Positions 51,260 to 58,802 of a DNA stretch of 64,000 nt are shown here, piece by piece; the stretch's first letter is position 1; each line of letters starts with the position of its first letter. A program made the position numbers and the translations under genes. Source of the DNA: Actinoplanes utahensis. GTDB lineage: Bacteria; Actinomycetota; Actinomycetes; Mycobacteriales; Micromonosporaceae. The notes beneath the pieces are model-generated. The model was not told where the DNA came from and ran no database searches. It was given only the letters and a program-made list of their open reading frames with translations. The stretch spans positions 1 through 64,000 of the forward strand of contig NZ_BOMZ01000085.1 of assembly GCF_016862455.1 (NCBI RefSeq), read 5' to 3'.

Positions 51260-52152
51260 CACGGCTTCTCATCACGCGGGGTCTGCCGGCCTCCGGCAAG
51301 ACCACGTTCGCCCGCAAGCTGCAACCGGGTGTGGTCCGGGTCAACCGGGACGACCTGCGCTGGATGCTGCACGGCGCGCGGCTCTACACGCAGGTCGCCG
51401 AGGCCCAGGTGACCCGGGCGCAGCGGGCCGCCGTCGAGGCGCTGCTGCGGACCCGGGCGAGCGTGATCGTCGACGACACGAACCTGCGCGCCAAGACGGT
51501 CCGGGAGTGGGCCGAGATGGCCGCCCGGTTCGGCGCGTCGTTCGAGGTGCACGACTTCACCGACGTGCCGGTGGACGAGTGCGTCCGGCGGGACGCGGAC
51601 CGGCCCGAGCAGGAGCGGGTCGGCGAGGGCCCGATCCGCCGGCTGCACGACCGTTACCTGGCCGGCAAGAACCTGCCGCTGCCGGTGCCGTTCGTCGACC
51701 GCGGCGGGCCGGGCGTGGTGTACCGGCCCGATCCGGAGCTGCCGGAGGCGGTGCTCGTCGACATCGACGGGACGGTGGCGCTGATGAACGGCCGGAGCCC
51801 GTACGACTGGGGCCGGGTCGGTGAGGACGAGCCGAACCCGTCGGTGATCACGGCGGTCCGGGCGATGCACGCGGCCGGGCACGCGATCGTCTTCTGCTCC
51901 GGCCGGGACGCGGTGTGCCGCGCGGAGACCGAGGCGTGGCTGGAGCTGTACGTCGGTGTGCCGTACGAGGGCCTGTTCATGCGCCCGGAGGGCGACAGCC
52001 GCAAGGACTCGATCGTCAAGCGGGAGATCTTCGACCAGGAGGTCCGGGATCGGTGGCGGATCGTCGGAGTGTTCGACGACCGTCAGCAGGTGGTACGTAT
52101 GTGGCGGCAGCTCGGCCTGACCGTGTTCCAGGTGGCGGAGGGGGATTTCTAG
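51256..52152 (+). CDS. T4 Pnkp-like polynucleotide 5'-kinase/3'-phosphatase
   Basis: RNA end-healing enzyme of 298 residues, almost the length of T4 Pnkp. The N-terminal kinase has P-loop GLPASGKTT (9-17), RDDLR and the lid region; the C-terminal haloacid-dehalogenase phosphatase has DIDGT (169-173) and ends VGVFDDRQQVVRMWR. Domain order and motif spacing equal T4 Pnkp (Asp165/Asp167). It should remove 2',3'-cyclic or 3'-phosphate and add a 5'-phosphate, preparing ends for the flanking ligases. GTG start in a GTGA overlap; one base separates it from the next gene. Confidence 0.93.
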   Translation: MTRLLITRGLPASGKTTFARKLQPGVVRVNRDDLRWMLHGARLYTQVAEAQVTRAQRAAVEALLRTRASVIVDDTNLRAKTVREWAEMAARFGASFEVHDFTDVPVDECVRRDADRPEQERVGEGPIRRLHDRYLAGKNLPLPVPFVDRGGPGVVYRPDPELPEAVLVDIDGTVALMNGRSPYDWGRVGEDEPNPSVITAVRAMHAAGHAIVFCSGRDAVCRAETEAWLELYVGVPYEGLFMRPEGDSRKDSIVKREIFDQEVRDRWRIVGVFDDRQQVVRMWRQLGLTVFQVAEGDF

Positions 52153-52153
52153 G

Positions 52154-52771
52154 GTGAAGTACCCGCGTACGTTCCACTTGCCCGGTTCGCCCGGAGCGAC
52201 CGCCGACGACCGGGTCCAGCAGGACCTGACCTGGCTCGACGGCGAGCTCGTGGTGACCGAGAAGATGGACGGCGGGAACCTGACCTTCACCCGCGACTCG
52301 ATGTACGCCCGGTCCCTGGACTCCGGCACCCAGCCCTGGGATCGCCCGGCCAAGGCGCTCTGGGCGATGACGGCGTACCGGATCCCGGACGACTGGCGGG
52401 TCTGCGGCGAGTCCATGTGGGCCCGCCGCAGCGTCGCCTACCGGGACCTGCCCGGCGTCTTCCTGGTGTTCGGCATCTGGGACGAGACGAATACGCTGCT
52501 CGGCTGGGACGACACGGTCGACTGGGCCCGCCGCCTGGAGCTGCCCACGGTCCCCGTCCTCTATCGCGGCGGCAGCCTCTCCGAGGCGCGCGCCGCCTGG
52601 GCCGCTCAGCGCGACGAGCAGACCTCCGAGGGGTACGTGGTCCGCGTCGCCGGCCGCATCCCGGCCGCCGAGTTCGACCGCAAACTCCTCAAGTGGGTAC
52701 GCGCGGACCACGTGCGCACCGACGCGTCCTGGCGTCACCGGGACGACTTCGCCGTCAACGAGTTCGCATAG
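52154..52771 (+). CDS. Second, compact RNA ligase (Rnl2-like fold)
   Basis: Minimal nucleotidyltransferase of 205 residues. Motif I EKMDGGN (Lys37), motif III CGESMWARRSVAY, FLVFGIWDE, motif IV SEGYVVRV, motif V KLLKWVRADHV. It lacks the C-terminal domain of Rnl2 and resembles the RNA_ligase (PF09414-type) stand-alone proteins. Having two different ligases with one Pnkp suggests they handle different RNA breaks (nick versus anticodon-loop, or 5' versus 3' polarity); this is inference. Its end overlaps the convergent NOS gene by 17 bases. Confidence 0.85.
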   Translation: MKYPRTFHLPGSPGATADDRVQQDLTWLDGELVVTEKMDGGNLTFTRDSMYARSLDSGTQPWDRPAKALWAMTAYRIPDDWRVCGESMWARRSVAYRDLPGVFLVFGIWDETNTLLGWDDTVDWARRLELPTVPVLYRGGSLSEARAAWAAQRDEQTSEGYVVRVAGRIPAAEFDRKLLKWVRADHVRTDASWRHRDDFAVNEFA

Positions 52772-53915
52772 GGCAGCCCTTGGCCCGGGCCGCGGCCTCC
52801 TCGTCCAGATAGAAGGCCGGCCGCTCGTCGAACTCGTCGTAGTAGCGGTGGAAGACCGGGGTGATCCCGCCGGAGATCGGCGGGACGATCCACGTCCAGT
52901 CCGCCGGGACCCGGCGGCCGGCCTTCTCCTCGTTGCGCAGGTGGGTGATGAACCGCTGGGACTCGGTGTGGTGGTCGCTCATCTTGACCCCGGCCCGCTC
53001 GAAACTGTGCAGGACGGCCCGGTTCAGCTCGACCAGGGCCCGGTCCCGCCACAGCGTCGACTCGCGGCTGGTGTCCAGGCCCATCCGGGCGGCGACCAGC
53101 GGCAGCAGGTTGTAGCGGTCGGCGTCGGCGAGGTTGCGGGCACCGATCTCCGAGCCCATGTACCAGCCGTTGAACGGGGCGAGCGGATAGTGCACGCCGC
53201 CGATGGTCAGGCGCATGTTGGCGATCGCCGGCACCGCGTGCCAGCGCAGGCCCAGCTCGGCGAACCAGCCGAACTCGGGATGGCTGAGCGGCACCTCGCG
53301 GATGGCCCGCTCGGGGAGTTCGTAGACCCGTACCCCGTCGCCCGGGGTTTCGATGACCAGCGGCAGCACGTCGAACGCCTCGCCCTTGCCCCGCCATCCG
53401 AACCCGCGCACCGCCGCGGTGAAGTCGATCAGCCGCGGGTCGCCGATCGCCTGCCCGTCGTCGGTGCGGTAACCGGCGTACCGGATGAGCTGCTCGTTCC
53501 ACACCCGGGCGCAGGGCTGGCCGGGCTGGGCCGCGGCGAAGACGCTGATCACCGGCCGGATCTGAGCGCTGCCGGCGGTCAGCAGGTGCTGCACGAGCAG
53601 CGAGTAGATCTCGTCGGCGGTACGGGCCCGCCGGCGGTCCAGCACCATCAGGCTGCGCCAGTAGAGCCGCCCGATGCACCGGCTGGCGTTGCGCCAGGCC
53701 ATCCTGGCGCCGTGCGTGAGCTCGTCGGTGGTGTGCACGTAGGTGCCGGTCGCGGCGATCTGAGCGCGGACGATGGCGAGGCGGGGTTCGACCGGGCCGA
53801 GCCGGGGATTCTCGGTGTAGCAGCGCCGCAGGAAGTCCTCGGCCTCACCGGGGTCCACCGGTGAGCTCGGATCCCATGGCTCGACCGGATGTTCCCGGTA
53901 GCCGGGCACGATCAT
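52755..53915 (-). CDS. nos: Bacterial nitric oxide synthase oxygenase
   Basis: Heme enzyme of 386 residues oxidising arginine to citrulline and NO. The heme-ligand Cys80 is in AWRNASRCIGRLYW, the arginine-binding Glu256 in GWYMGSEIGARNL, and the pterin-side region WTWIVPPISGG is present. There is no reductase domain, as in other bacterial NOS, so cellular flavodoxin/ferredoxin reductases must supply electrons. Thaxtomin genes are absent, so a protective or signalling role is more likely. Its 3' end lies inside the last codons of the RNA-ligase gene. Confidence 0.93.
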   Translation of the reverse strand: MIVPGYREHPVEPWDPSSPVDPGEAEDFLRRCYTENPRLGPVEPRLAIVRAQIAATGTYVHTTDELTHGARMAWRNASRCIGRLYWRSLMVLDRRRARTADEIYSLLVQHLLTAGSAQIRPVISVFAAAQPGQPCARVWNEQLIRYAGYRTDDGQAIGDPRLIDFTAAVRGFGWRGKGEAFDVLPLVIETPGDGVRVYELPERAIREVPLSHPEFGWFAELGLRWHAVPAIANMRLTIGGVHYPLAPFNGWYMGSEIGARNLADADRYNLLPLVAARMGLDTSRESTLWRDRALVELNRAVLHSFERAGVKMSDHHTESQRFITHLRNEEKAGRRVPADWTWIVPPISGGITPVFHRYYDEFDERPAFYLDEEAAARAKGCPMRTR

Positions 53916-54006
53916 CGAGCGCCTCCGGATTATCGAGGGATGGGGATACCGGAGGTTCGCACGACCCTGGATGGGCTGAATCAGACAATCTGTGCGACGA
54001 AAACGA

Positions 54007-54034
54007 CGAGACCCACCCGTTTGGGTGGGTCTCG
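54007..54034 (-). terminator. Terminator after rho
   Basis: CGAGACCCACCC pairs perfectly with GGGTGGGTCTCG around a 4-base loop, followed on the minus strand by TCGTTTTCG. On the plus strand CCGTTTTTTCG follows, so it could work both ways. The rest of 53916-54054 is the upstream region of nos. Confidence 0.85.
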
Positions 54035-54054
54035 CCGTTTTTTCGCTATGCGAT

Positions 54055-56202
54055 TTATTCGCCAGGCGTCGACTTGGCGATCTGCATCAGGAACTCGATG
54101 TTGGTCCGGGTCTGCTTGAGCCGGTCCATCAGCAGGTCCAGAGCGGCGCCGGACTCCAGCGAGCTGAGCACCTTGCGGAGCTTGTGGATGATCGCCAGCT
54201 CCTCCTTGCCCAGCAGGATCTCTTCCTTACGGGTGCTGGAGGCGGAGACGTCCACGGCCGGGAAGATCCGCTTGTCGGCGATCTTCCGGTCCAGCTTCAG
54301 CTCGGCGTTGCCGGTGCCCTTGAACTCCTCGAAGATCACCGTGTCCATCATCGACCCGGTCTCGACCAGCGCGGTCGCGAGGATGGTGAGCGAGCCACCG
54401 TTCTCGATGTTGCGCGCGGCGCCGAGGAAGCGCTTCGGCGGGTAGAGCGCGGTCGAATCGATACCACCCGACATGATCCGGCCGGAAGCCGGAGCGGCCA
54501 GGTTGTACGACCTACCGAGGCGGGTCACCGAGTCGAGCAGGACGACCACGTCGTGGCCCAGCTCGACCAGCCGCTTGGCCCGCTCGATGGCGAGCTCGGC
54601 GACCGTGGTGTGGTCCTGCGGCGGACGGTCGAACGTGGCCGCGATGACCTCGCCCTTCACCGTGCGCTGCATGTCGGTGACCTCTTCGGGCCGCTCGTCC
54701 ACGAGCACGACCATCAGGTGGCACTCGGGGTTGTTGCGGGTGATCGCGTTGGCCAGCGCCTGCAGGACCATCGTCTTACCGGCCTTCGGCGGGGAGACGA
54801 TGAGCGCGCGCTGGCCCTTACCGATCGGCATCACCAGGTCGATGATGCGGGTGGTGAGGATGTGCGGCTCGGTCTCCAGCCGCAGGCGCTCCTGCGGGTA
54901 GAGCGGGGTCAGCTTGTAGAACTCGGGCCGGCGGCGGGCCTCGTCCGGTTCCATCCCGTTGATGGTGTCGAGGCGGACGAGCGGGTTGTACTTGTCCCGC
55001 CGCTGCCCGTCGTTGCCACCCTCCCGCGGAGCGGACCGGACCGCGCCGGTGACCGCGTCACCGCGGCGCAGGCCGTACTTCTTGACCTGCGACATCGAGA
55101 CGTAGACGTCGTTGGGGCCGGAGAGGTAACCGGTCGTGCGGACGAACGCGTAGTTGTCCAGCACGTCCAGGATGCCGGCCACCGGGACGAGCACCTCGTC
55201 CTCGTTGACGTGCGGCTCACGGCCCTCGCGCTGGCCGCCGCGGTCGTCGCGCGGGCTGTCGTCACGGTCACGGCCACGGCGACGGTCGCGGAACCGGCTG
55301 CGCCGGCTCCGGCGGCCACCCTCGCCGTCGTCACCGTCGTCGTCCTGCCCCTGGCCGTCACGCGGGCCACGGTCGTCGCGCTGCTGGTTGTCGCGCGGGC
55401 CACGGTCCTCGCGGGGACCACGGTCCTCGCGCTGGGCACGGTCCTCGCGGGGACCACGGTCCTCGCGCTGGACACGGTCCTCACGGGGAGCGCGGTCCTC
55501 ACGGAGAGCACGGTCCTCACGAGGTGCGCGGTCCTCGCGAGGAGCGCGGTCCTCACGGGGAGCGCGGTCCTCGCGGGGAGCGCGGTCCTCGCGCTGCTGA
55601 CCGTCACGCTGGTTGCGCTGCCGGTCCCGGTTGCGCTCGCCCCGCTCGGGGCGGTCGCCCCGTTCGGGACGCTCGGTGGTCTCGGCGGCGGGCGCGGCGG
55701 CCGGAGCCTCAGCCGGAGCCGTTGCCGGAGCCGGAGCGGCCTCCACGGCAGCGGTCTCCTGCGCACGCGGCGCGGTCTCCCGGGGCTCCCGGGAAGCCCG
55801 CTCACGGCGGCTCCGCGCGGGACGCTCGGCCGGAGCCGTCTCGGCGGGGGCGGCGGCGGTCTGCGGCGCGTCGACCGGAGCGGCCTGGGCGGGAGCGGCC
55901 TGAGCGGGGGCGGGAGCCGCGGCGACGGCGTCGGAGCCGTTGGTGCGCGGGCGCGGGGCCGGCTCGGCGGCAGCGGCGGGGGTGCCACCGCTCTGGCGCT
56001 CGGTGATCGCGGCGATCAGCTCGCCCTTGCGCATCCGGGCGGTGCCGGAGATGCCGAGGGAGGCGGCGAGGCTCTGCAACTCGGGCAGCAGCATCGCGGA
56101 CAGCCCGGTGCCGCCACGGCGGCGCTTCGTGGCGGTCGCGGTGGTGCCGGCGCCGTCAGCGACGTCAGAAACACCCGACGTCACGTCGGTGGTGTCGCTC
56201 AA
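54055..56202 (-). CDS. rho: Transcription termination factor Rho with long repetitive insertion
   Basis: Hexameric RNA helicase of 715 residues, much longer than the 419 of E. coli. Order: N-terminal helix bundle (~30-70), an Ala/Pro-rich then Arg/Glu/Asp-rich disordered region (~75-325) with roughly twelve REDRAP hexapeptides (~203-275), the RNA-binding cold-shock domain (~340-410, GILDVLDNYAFVRTTGYL), and the ATPase with P-loop SPPKAGKT (~468) and DSVTRLGRSYN. Extended Arg-rich N-terminal regions are known in actinobacterial Rho and can promote RNA binding or condensate formation; the hexapeptide array here is unusually regular. Confidence 0.96.
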   Translation of the reverse strand: MSDTTDVTSGVSDVADGAGTTATATKRRRGGTGLSAMLLPELQSLAASLGISGTARMRKGELIAAITERQSGGTPAAAAEPAPRPRTNGSDAVAAAPAPAQAAPAQAAPVDAPQTAAAPAETAPAERPARSRRERASREPRETAPRAQETAAVEAAPAPATAPAEAPAAAPAAETTERPERGDRPERGERNRDRQRNQRDGQQREDRAPREDRAPREDRAPREDRAPREDRALREDRAPREDRVQREDRGPREDRAQREDRGPREDRGPRDNQQRDDRGPRDGQGQDDDGDDGEGGRRSRRSRFRDRRRGRDRDDSPRDDRGGQREGREPHVNEDEVLVPVAGILDVLDNYAFVRTTGYLSGPNDVYVSMSQVKKYGLRRGDAVTGAVRSAPREGGNDGQRRDKYNPLVRLDTINGMEPDEARRRPEFYKLTPLYPQERLRLETEPHILTTRIIDLVMPIGKGQRALIVSPPKAGKTMVLQALANAITRNNPECHLMVVLVDERPEEVTDMQRTVKGEVIAATFDRPPQDHTTVAELAIERAKRLVELGHDVVVLLDSVTRLGRSYNLAAPASGRIMSGGIDSTALYPPKRFLGAARNIENGGSLTILATALVETGSMMDTVIFEEFKGTGNAELKLDRKIADKRIFPAVDVSASSTRKEEILLGKEELAIIHKLRKVLSSLESGAALDLLMDRLKQTRTNIEFLMQIAKSTPGE

Positions 56203-56515
56203 TGGATTCCTTCCGTCGGAAAAAGCCCGAGATCACCCGGAACTGCAGCGTGGGCCGGGTGCCCTCGGAACCCGCTTCGCAACAGCGGTGCGGGAGTTGG
56301 TGCGGCACGGCTGCTCGACCGGTATCCCTCCCGTCAGGGCTTGACGGGTAGGTCTCGGGCGAGTGCAGCGATCTATCGACTGCTGCCCGGCGTGTGCCTT
56401 GAGAGAGTTGAGAAAGGGCGGAGGCCCAGAAATCTCGGGGGTGCGGCCGGACCGCAGAGATCGCATGCTTCGCGGCTGTGCCAGGTCTTGAGCTGTGCTC
56501 AGATGAAGAGCGTAG
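56203..56515 (-). promoter_or_regulatory. Long rho leader / thrB-rho intergenic region
   Basis: 313 bp without a supported gene. On the minus strand TTGACT (56519-56514) could be a -35 element, but the matching -10 is poor. A long untranslated leader fits Rho autoregulation, which is established for rho genes in several bacteria. A short open frame here has no recognisable product. Confidence 0.4.
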
Positions 56516-57460
56516 TCAACTCGTACGACCTGCGGCAACAGGACCCCGCTCGGCGTGTTCCACCATACCCCCTTTCACAACTGCACCGGCGTCATCCACG
56601 CCCAGCACTTCGCCGTGCCAGTGCGCGCCCGGCTGGAAATCGGCCGGGACCTCGGTCAACGCCAGCACGGTCGGCCCGGCGCCGCTGACCACGGCGGCCA
56701 CCCCGGCCGCACGCAGCGCCGCCACCAGCTCGGCCGTGCCCGGCATCCCGGCGGCCCGGTACTCCTGGTGCAGCCGGTCCTCGGTGGCCGGGAACAGCAG
56801 CGCCGGGTCGGCGGTCAGCGCATGCGTGAGCAGCGCGGACCGCCCGGCGTTGAACGCCGCGTCACGGTGCGGGACGGTGGACGGCAACGCCGCACGGGCG
56901 GAGGCGGTGTACCCCAGTTCGGAGGGGACGAAAACAGTGGGCCGCACGCCGGCCGCCGGCGCCAGCTTGACCGCCCGCGCACCGTCGGTGTCCATCCACG
57001 CGATGGTGAACCCGCCGAGCAGGCAGGGCGCGACGTTGTCGGGATGGCCCTCGATGCGGGCGGCGATCCGCAGCGCGGCTTCGTCGCTGATCGATTCCCG
57101 ACCGCCATTGATCAGGCCACGGGCCAGTTGCACGCCGGCCACGATCGCCGCCGACGAGCTGCCCATGCCGCGGGCCTGCGGGATCCGGTTCACACAGGTC
57201 AGCCGGACGCCCGGCGGGCGCTGCCCGGCCTCGTCGAAGGTCGTCAGCATGGCACGGAACACCAGATGGCTCTCGTCGGTGGGCAGCTCGCCCGCGCCCT
57301 CGCCGTGGATCTCCGCCTGGAACCCGTCGCCGGTCACTCGGGCGGTCAAGTCGTCGTACAGCGTCAGCGCCAGGCCCAGGGCGTCGAAGCCGGGACCGAG
57401 ATTCGCGCTGGTCGCCGGAGTGCTGACGGAGACCGGTTCAGTGACGAAGGACAAACCCAT
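56516..57460 (-). CDS. thrB: Homoserine kinase
   Basis: GHMP kinase of 314 residues phosphorylating homoserine. The N-terminal PATSANLGPGFDALGLAL and the phosphate loop ARGMGSSSAAIVAG are the family motifs. ATG 57460 chosen; GTG 57466 is possible. In most actinobacteria thrB follows thrC directly; here 5.4 kb of efflux genes separates them, and thrB begins only 20 bases after the MFS gene stop. Confidence 0.94.
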   Translation of the reverse strand: MGLSFVTEPVSVSTPATSANLGPGFDALGLALTLYDDLTARVTGDGFQAEIHGEGAGELPTDESHLVFRAMLTTFDEAGQRPPGVRLTCVNRIPQARGMGSSSAAIVAGVQLARGLINGGRESISDEAALRIAARIEGHPDNVAPCLLGGFTIAWMDTDGARAVKLAPAAGVRPTVFVPSELGYTASARAALPSTVPHRDAAFNAGRSALLTHALTADPALLFPATEDRLHQEYRAAGMPGTAELVAALRAAGVAAVVSGAGPTVLALTEVPADFQPGAHWHGEVLGVDDAGAVVKGGMVEHAERGPVAAGRTS

Positions 57461-57480
57461 CGCCACATGCTAGGGCTTGA

Positions 57481-58737
57481 TCATTTCGAGGGAGGCTCCC
57501 CGGGTCCGGCATTCCCGAATGTCGGCTCGGCCGACGGCTCCAACCGCCGGGTCGCCAGCCCCCAGCCGATCGCGTAGGTGATGGTGATCGACGCGCACCC
57601 GGCGATGATCCAGCGCATGTCGACATGGGCGATCACGGCCCCCGCGGCGAGCTGGCTGACCGCGATCGCGAGCGTCGCCAGCATCATGTCGGTGGCGAAC
57701 ACCCGGCCGCGCAGCGCGTCCGGAACCTCGCCCTGCAGCGCGTAGTTGGAGAGCACCCAGTTCGTCCCGCCGGCGAAGTGCGCCACGAACACCAGCGCCG
57801 CGACCACCGGGAACCACGGGGCGAAGGCGACACCGAGATAGCCGACGCCGTACAGGCCCATGGAGAGGGCCAGACCGGGCAGCAGCCAGGACGGCCGGTT
57901 CAGCACCGGGCGCATCACCAGCGGGCCGACCAGAGCGCCCAGCCCGCGCAGCGCGAACAGCAGACCGGCGCCCAGCGCGCCCATCCCGTGCGACGCCGCG
58001 ATCAACGGGAACACGGCCAGCACCCCGTTGCCCAGGCCCACCGCCGACTTCACCGTCACCAGCGCCCGCAGCCGGGGACGCCGGGCGATGTAGCGCAGCG
58101 ACTCGACGAGCGCGGGCAAGGCCCGGGGCGCCTCGGCGCCGCCGTCGCGCGAAGCCTGCAACGGGCGCTTGATCAGGGCGGTCAGGACGCTTCCGGTCAG
58201 CAGCAGGACGGCGGTCACCCCGAAGCAGACGTACGGGCTGAAGACGCTGCTCACCACGCCGCCGAGAGACGCCCCCACCACCGTCATCGTGCCCCAGGCG
58301 GAACCGGCGATGGTGTTCGCCGCCGCCAGATCCGCCTGGTCCACCACGTTCGGCAGGGCGGCCGACGCGGCCGGCGAGTAGAACGCCTTCGACACCGCGA
58401 TCGCGCCGATGGCGACGAGTGCCAGCGGGGCGGTCGCCTCGGAGCGGACGGCGAACAGCAGCAGCACCGACAGGAAGGCGGCGGCGTTGGCCAGGATCAG
58501 GATCCTCCGCCGGTCCAGCCGGTCGGCGATCGTGCCGGTGAACGGCAGCAGCAGGGCGAGGATGCCGGTGTCCGCGGCCAGCACGAGCGCGCCCAGGGTG
58601 CCGCCGCCGGTCAGCTCCAGCAGCAGCGCGAGCAGCGGCACCATGACGAACCAGTCGGCGCCGAAGACCACCAGCTCGGCGGCGAACAGCCGGCGGAAGT
58701 CACGGTTGCGGGTAAGGACCGAGAACGTCGCTGGCAC
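57481..58737 (-). CDS. MFS transporter
   Basis: Twelve-helix major facilitator of 418 residues. The loop 2-3 motif reads GTIADRLDRRRIL and helix 1 starts FRRLFAAELVVFGADW, typical of the MFS_3/MdtH-like drug-efflux group (DHA3). GTG start. It lies between the RND pump and thrB on the same strand. Substrate unknown. Confidence 0.88.
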   Translation of the reverse strand: MPATFSVLTRNRDFRRLFAAELVVFGADWFVMVPLLALLLELTGGGTLGALVLAADTGILALLLPFTGTIADRLDRRRILILANAAAFLSVLLLFAVRSEATAPLALVAIGAIAVSKAFYSPAASAALPNVVDQADLAAANTIAGSAWGTMTVVGASLGGVVSSVFSPYVCFGVTAVLLLTGSVLTALIKRPLQASRDGGAEAPRALPALVESLRYIARRPRLRALVTVKSAVGLGNGVLAVFPLIAASHGMGALGAGLLFALRGLGALVGPLVMRPVLNRPSWLLPGLALSMGLYGVGYLGVAFAPWFPVVAALVFVAHFAGGTNWVLSNYALQGEVPDALRGRVFATDMMLATLAIAVSQLAAGAVIAHVDMRWIIAGCASITITYAIGWGLATRRLEPSAEPTFGNAGPGEPPSK

Positions 58738-58756
58738 GTACCGACCCTATAGAGAC

Positions 58757-58790
58757 CGATGCCCGGTCCCCTGCGGGGGACCGGGCATCG
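58757..58790 (-). terminator. Terminator after the RND permease gene
   Basis: CGATGCCCGGTCCCC pairs perfectly (15 bp) with GGGGACCGGGCATCG around a TGCG loop, 13 bases past the RND stop and 20 before the MFS start. It separates the RND and MFS/thrB transcripts. Confidence 0.85.
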
Positions 58791-58802
58791 GAACGGACAC
58801 CG

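Noticed and set aside
56233-56538. 101-codon frame in the rho leader
   Set aside because: No ribosome site, no similarity, overlaps the thrB 3' end; better read as leader RNA.
53992-56688. 898-codon plus-strand frame opposite rho
   Set aside because: Antisense shadow with Val/Leu/Ala runs mirroring the rho repeat region.
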